Source: KBS50 sp042666615
Lineage (GTDB): Bacteria > Actinomycetota > Actinomycetes > Mycobacteriales > Micromonosporaceae
Assembly (NCBI RefSeq): GCF_042666615.1
Contig: NZ_JBHTDD010000010.1
Location: 124,001-188,000, forward strand
Length of the DNA: 64,000 nt
Direction: 5' to 3'
Position numbers and translations under genes: made by a program. Each line of letters begins with the position of its first letter. Position 1 is the first letter of the stretch. This document shows positions 60,608 through 64,000 of this stretch, piece after piece. The notes beneath the pieces are model-generated. The model saw only the letters and a list, made by a program, of their open reading frames with translations, had not been told where the DNA came from and ran no database searches.

Positions 60608-60674
60608 GATCTTGCAGTTTGGGTTGCGATTAAAGCCTTTAAAGACCCAAAAAGGCAACCCAATCTGCAAGATC
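60608..60674. repeat. GATC-bounded palindrome E5 (AT-rich)
   Basis: Arms 60608-60627 and 60655-60674 pair at 19 of 20 positions (GATCTTGCAGTTTGGGTTGC type) around a 27-base AT-rich loop containing AAAGCCTTTAAAG. The base composition is far below the surrounding GC. It follows the regulator stop through a C-rich run (CCCCCTGACCCCCGGCTCCC) and is near no other gene end. Confidence 0.8.
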
Positions 60675-60796
60675 GGCGCGAGTGGGGGGCGGCGGGCGTC
60701 GGAGCGGGCGGTCGAGTCGCCCGTTAGGCTGGCGGTGGGGATGAGCGCCCGGACCGCCGCGTTCGGGCGAAATTACGACAAACGGGATGCCACGCC

Positions 60797-62368
60797 GTGT
60801 TTGACACCTTGAGTGACCGCCTTTCCGGGATCTTCACGAAGCTCCGGAGCAAGGGTCGGCTCACCGACGCCGACATCGACGCCACCGCCCGCGAGATCCG
60901 CCTCGCGCTGCTGGAGGCCGACGTCGCGCTGCCGGTGGTCAAGGGGTTCATCGCCCGGGTCAAGGAGCGGGCCCGCGGGGCCGAGGTCTCCCAGGCGCTC
61001 AACCCGGCCCAGCAGATCATCAAGATCGTCCACGAGGAGCTGGTCACGGTCCTCGGTGGGGAGGGCCGCCGGCTCCAGTTCGCCAAGCAGCCGCCCACCG
61101 TGATCATGCTGGCCGGCCTCCAGGGCTCCGGTAAGACCACCCTCGCCGGCAAGCTCGCCCGCTGGCTCAAGGCCCAGGGCCACCAGCCGCTGCTGGTCGC
61201 CGCCGACCTCCAGCGGCCCAACGCCGTCGGGCAGCTCCAGGTGCTCGGCGGCCGGGCTGGCGTCGAGGTGTACGCCCCGGAGCCCGGCAACGGGGTCGGC
61301 GACCCGGTCGCCGTGGCGCGTGGCTCGATCGAGCATGCCCGGCGGGCCGCCCGGGACATCGTCATTGTCGACACCGCCGGCCGGCTGGGCATCGACGCCG
61401 AGATGATGGCGCAGGCCGCCAACATCCGCGACGCCGTGGACCCCGACGAGGTCATCTTCGTCATCGACGCGATGGTGGGTCAGGACGCGGTCCGCACCGC
61501 CGAGGCGTTCCGCGACGGCGTGGGCATCAGCGGCGTGGTGCTCTCCAAGCTGGACGGCGACGCCCGCGGTGGCGCGGCGCTCTCCGTCCGGGAGGTGACC
61601 GGCCAGCCGATCCTGTTCGCCTCGACCGGCGAGAAGCTGGAGGACTTCGACGTCTTCCATCCCGACCGGATGGCCAGCCGGATCCTCGGCATGGGCGACG
61701 TCCTCACTCTGATCGAGCAGGCCGAGCAGGCCTTCGACGCCGATCAGAAGGAGAAGATGACCGCCAAGCTGATGGGCGGCGAATCCTTCACCCTGGAGGA
61801 CTTCCTCGACCAGCTCATCGCCGTACGGCGGATGGGTCCGATCGCCAACGTGCTGTCCATGATGCCCGGCATGGGGCAGATGAAGGACCAGCTCGCCGAG
61901 CTGGACGACAAGCACTTCGACCGGGTCACCGCGATCATCCGGTCGATGACGCCGGGCGAGCGGAGCAACCCGAAGATCATCAACGGCTCCCGCCGGGCGC
62001 GCATCGCCAACGGCTCCGGGGTCACGGTGATGGACGTGAACCAGCTGCTCAACCGGTTCGCCGACGCGCAGAAGATGATGAAGCAGATGGGCGGCATGAT
62101 GGGCCTGCCCGGCGGCGGCCGGCGCAAGGCCACCAAGTCGCCGAAGAACAAGCGCAAGGGCGGCAAGGGCGGCGGCCGGCCGCGCAGCGGCGTCGGTGCC
62201 GGTGGCGGGATGCCTCCCGGCGGCTTCCCGGGCGGCATGCCCAAGCTGCCGCCGGGGCTGGACCCGAACGCGCTGGGGGGCGGCCAGGGCCTGCCGCCCG
62301 GGTTCAAGATGCCCAACCTGGACTTCAACAAGCTCGGCAAGACCAAGCGGGACGACAAGCGCGGCTGA
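60797..62368 (+). CDS. ffh: Signal recognition particle GTPase Ffh
   Basis: A 523-residue SRP54 protein. The N domain leads to MLAGLQGSGKTTLAGKLARW (G1), then DLQRPNAVGQLQVLG, IVIVDTAGRLGIDAEM (G3) and LSKLDGDARGGAALSVRE (G4). The Met-rich M domain (residues 300-430: IANVLSMMPGMGQMKDQL, NRFADAQKMMKQMGGMM) binds SRP RNA and signal sequences. The C-terminal 90 residues are Gly/Pro/Met-rich and lineage-specific. GTG 60797 (VFDTLSDRLSGIF). It closes the conserved housekeeping block. Confidence 0.98.
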   Translation: MFDTLSDRLSGIFTKLRSKGRLTDADIDATAREIRLALLEADVALPVVKGFIARVKERARGAEVSQALNPAQQIIKIVHEELVTVLGGEGRRLQFAKQPPTVIMLAGLQGSGKTTLAGKLARWLKAQGHQPLLVAADLQRPNAVGQLQVLGGRAGVEVYAPEPGNGVGDPVAVARGSIEHARRAARDIVIVDTAGRLGIDAEMMAQAANIRDAVDPDEVIFVIDAMVGQDAVRTAEAFRDGVGISGVVLSKLDGDARGGAALSVREVTGQPILFASTGEKLEDFDVFHPDRMASRILGMGDVLTLIEQAEQAFDADQKEKMTAKLMGGESFTLEDFLDQLIAVRRMGPIANVLSMMPGMGQMKDQLAELDDKHFDRVTAIIRSMTPGERSNPKIINGSRRARIANGSGVTVMDVNQLLNRFADAQKMMKQMGGMMGLPGGGRRKATKSPKNKRKGGKGGGRPRSGVGAGGGMPPGGFPGGMPKLPPGLDPNALGGGQGLPPGFKMPNLDFNKLGKTKRDDKRG

Positions 62369-62441
62369 GCCGTCGCGTGTCGCATACGGTGAGTGGTGCT
62401 CTCATTGCCTAGGGTGAGGAGGTCCCGTGGAAGGAGATGGC

Positions 62442-63020
62442 ATGACCACGGCACCGATCCTGCCGGAGCGGCACGAGTGGACGGTCGACGACCTCGGCGA
62501 CCTGCCGGGAGACCTTCCGTACGAACTGATCAACGGAAGGTTGATCGTGCCCTCACCCACCGCCCTGCATCAAGACCTCTGTGTACGCCTCATGCTCGCG
62601 CTGGAGATCAACTGTCCCGCCGAGATCCTGGTGAGCTTCGACCTGTCGCTTGCTGTGGACCGGCGCAACGAGCCCCGACCCGACGTGGTGGCGATCCGGG
62701 TCGAGCACGCCAACCGCAGCCCGGTGCCGGTCGACGACGCGTTGCTGGCCGTCGAGGTCATCTCGCCCAGCTCGATCTTCCGGGACATGTACGACAAGGC
62801 GAAGGTCTACGCGCACGCCGGCGTGCGGAACTACTGGGTGGTGGACCCGCTGCACGACGGGATCACGCTCACCGAGTACGCGCTCGGAGCCAACCGCGAG
62901 TACGACGTCGTCACCCACACCGCCGACCTGTTCGTCACGGAGCGGCCCTGGAAGGTGTCAGTGGACCTGCCGGCGCTTACCGCGCGGCGGGCCGGACTCC
63001 TCGCGCGCGAGGAGAGTTGA
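62442..63020 (+). CDS. Uma2-family (DUF820) putative restriction-like nuclease
   Basis: A 192-residue Uma2 protein with the PD-(D/E)xK nuclease fold: YELINGRLIVPSPTALHQDL, RNEPRPDVVAIRVE (the Asp of the core), LAVEVISPSSIFRDMYDKAKVYA (E-x-K side) and NYWVVDPL. These proteins are scattered in many actinobacteria, usually in many copies, with unproven function. The ATG at 62442 has AAGGAG five bases upstream; GTG 62427 is an alternative. It may be an accessory, transferred gene, but base composition does not differ visibly. Confidence 0.85.
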   Translation: MTTAPILPERHEWTVDDLGDLPGDLPYELINGRLIVPSPTALHQDLCVRLMLALEINCPAEILVSFDLSLAVDRRNEPRPDVVAIRVEHANRSPVPVDDALLAVEVISPSSIFRDMYDKAKVYAHAGVRNYWVVDPLHDGITLTEYALGANREYDVVTHTADLFVTERPWKVSVDLPALTARRAGLLAREES

Positions 63021-63038
63021 TCGGGTAGGACTGTGCGC

Positions 63039-64000
63039 ATGGCTCTTCATGTGCGCGGCGTCCTGCTCCCCGACGACGAGGTACGCGACCTGTGGCTGGT
63101 CGGCGACCGGGTGACCCTCGACCCGGTGCCCGGCGCGGAGACGGTGGCCGACGGCGGGTTCGTGCTGCCCGGCCTTGTCGACGCGCACTGTCACATCGGG
63201 ATCGCCCCCGGTGGCGCCCCGATCGCCTCGCTCGACCAGGCCCGGGAACTGGCCACCATCGACAGGGACTCCGGGGTGCTCGCGATCCGGGACGCCGGCT
63301 CGCCGTACCCGTACCCGGAACTGGAGGACGAGCCCGGCGTGCCGCGACTGGCCCGCGCCGGCCGGCACGTCGCCCCGCCCAAACGCTACCTGCGCGACAT
63401 CGGCGTGGAGGTCGAGGCGGCGGACGTGCCGGCGACCGTCACCGAGCAGGCGCGGGCCGGGAACGGCTGGGTCAAGTTGGTCGGCGACTGGATCGAGCGG
63501 GACGCCGGTGACCTCGGCCCGGCCTGGGACGCCGACACGATGACCGCCGCCGTGGCGGCCGCGCACGCCGCCGGGGCGCGGGCCGCGGTGCACACGTTCT
63601 CCGAGTCGGCCGTGGAGATCATGGTGCGGGCCGGCGTCGACTCGGTGGAGCACGGCACCGGGCTGAGCCTCGACCTGATCGACGAGATGGCGCGCCGGGG
63701 GACCGCGCTCGTGCCCACGATGATCAACGTAGCCACGTTCGGCGGGATCGCCGAGAAGGCCCGGGAGAAGTTCCCCGCGTACGCGGAGCACATGCTGGCG
63801 CTTCGGGACCGCCTCCCGGAGGTGGTGCGGTCCGCGTACGAGGCCGGGGTGCCGGTGTACGTGGGCACCGACGCCGGCGGCGGCATCAGTCACGGACTGG
63901 CGGTCGAGGAGATGCTGCTGCTGCACGAGCGGGCCGGCATGGCGCCGCACCACGTGCTGGCCGCCGGTTCCTGGGAGGCCAGGCGCTGGCTGGGCTTCGC
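63039..64000 (+). CDS. Amidohydrolase family protein, 5' part
   Basis: The frame is open from ATG 63039 to the end of the window, 320 codons, with no stop. It begins MALHVRGVLLPDDEVRDLWL, then GGFVLPGLVDAHCHIG (the HxH of metallo-dependent hydrolases), AAVHTFSE (third metal His), DSVEHGTGLSLDLIDEMA and YVGTDAGGGISHGLAVEEM (fourth, Asp). This is a subtype III amidohydrolase of the imidazolonepropionase/prolidase-like group; the substrate is unknown. The start is fixed by the position after the Uma2 stop, 18 bases away. The end lies beyond the window. Confidence 0.9.
   Translation, partial: MALHVRGVLLPDDEVRDLWLVGDRVTLDPVPGAETVADGGFVLPGLVDAHCHIGIAPGGAPIASLDQARELATIDRDSGVLAIRDAGSPYPYPELEDEPGVPRLARAGRHVAPPKRYLRDIGVEVEAADVPATVTEQARAGNGWVKLVGDWIERDAGDLGPAWDADTMTAAVAAAHAAGARAAVHTFSESAVEIMVRAGVDSVEHGTGLSLDLIDEMARRGTALVPTMINVATFGGIAEKAREKFPAYAEHMLALRDRLPEVVRSAYEAGVPVYVGTDAGGGISHGLAVEEMLLLHERAGMAPHHVLAAGSWEARRWLGF

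Noticed and set aside
62427..64000. Genomic island at the right end
   Set aside because: The Uma2 gene is a typical mobile family, but codon use matches its neighbours and no integrase, tRNA site or direct repeat is visible.

Overview
The window is chromosomal DNA from a very GC-rich actinobacterium. Protein sequences, frequent GTG starts, very short gene spacing and the gene order all fit the family Micromonosporaceae (Micromonospora or Salinispora type); the genus is an inference. Much of the window follows a housekeeping order that I know, from memory, in Mycobacterium tuberculosis between gltX and ffh (FAH protein, tRNA-Gln/tRNA-Glu, IclR, leuCD, hupB, mutT1, ppk, cofC, gpsA, ddl, thiL, rpmB, DAK protein, recG, rsmD, coaD, rpmF, rnc, mutM, smc, ftsY, amt-glnB-glnD, ffh). 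Lineage-specific genes are inserted between these blocks.

Region by region. 1-6.2 kb is accessory: the 3' end of malQ, an SH3-like membrane protein, a GH25-like protein, a broken VOC gene, then two DNA-repair genes (a 3-methyladenine glycosylase and DNA polymerase IV) diverging from a 75-bp gap that carries a LexA-type SOS box. 6.3-15.6 kb holds an FAH-family hydrolase, two tRNA genes, the ndgR/leuCD leucine block, the histone-like HupB, the MutT1-PPK pair and the F420 enzyme CofC. 15.8-21.7 kb carries glycerophospholipid genes (plsC, gpsA), a PLP enzyme, a ROK kinase, an XRE/DUF397 pair and a coupled pair of tiny genes facing away from it. 21.9-30.3 kb is ddl, DUF3515, a RAM-domain protein, thiL, a GNAT acetyltransferase, rpmB, a DAK2 protein and recG. 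30.5-37.5 kb is an LPVTG surface protein, rsmD-coaD, a DivIVA-like protein and the tight yceD-rpmF-plsX-rnc-mutM operon. 37.8-43.1 kb is accessory envelope functions (MMPL exporter, GH114-like lipoprotein, CAP-domain protein, coiled-coil peptide). 43.4-56.8 kb is smc, ftsY and the nitrogen operon amt-glnB-glnD behind a good GlnR box. 56.9-60.6 kb is an ABC exporter followed by a NarL-type two-component system. 60.8-64 kb is ffh, a Uma2 protein and a truncated amidohydrolase.

The most unusual signal is a set of five long, GATC-bounded palindromes (near 2.5, 7.6, 30.3, 48.3 and 60.6 kb). Three share one core sequence; two have unrelated cores in the same architecture. In four of them a stop codon is followed by a C-rich, G-poor tract and then the palindrome, and the arms extend into flanks that differ between copies but still pair. 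At two sites the element reaches into a reading frame and supplies a stop codon. This looks like a dispersed 3'-end module (terminator, mRNA stabiliser or small mobile repeat). I do not know a name for it. No CRISPR array, prophage, transposase or biosynthetic gene cluster is visible.
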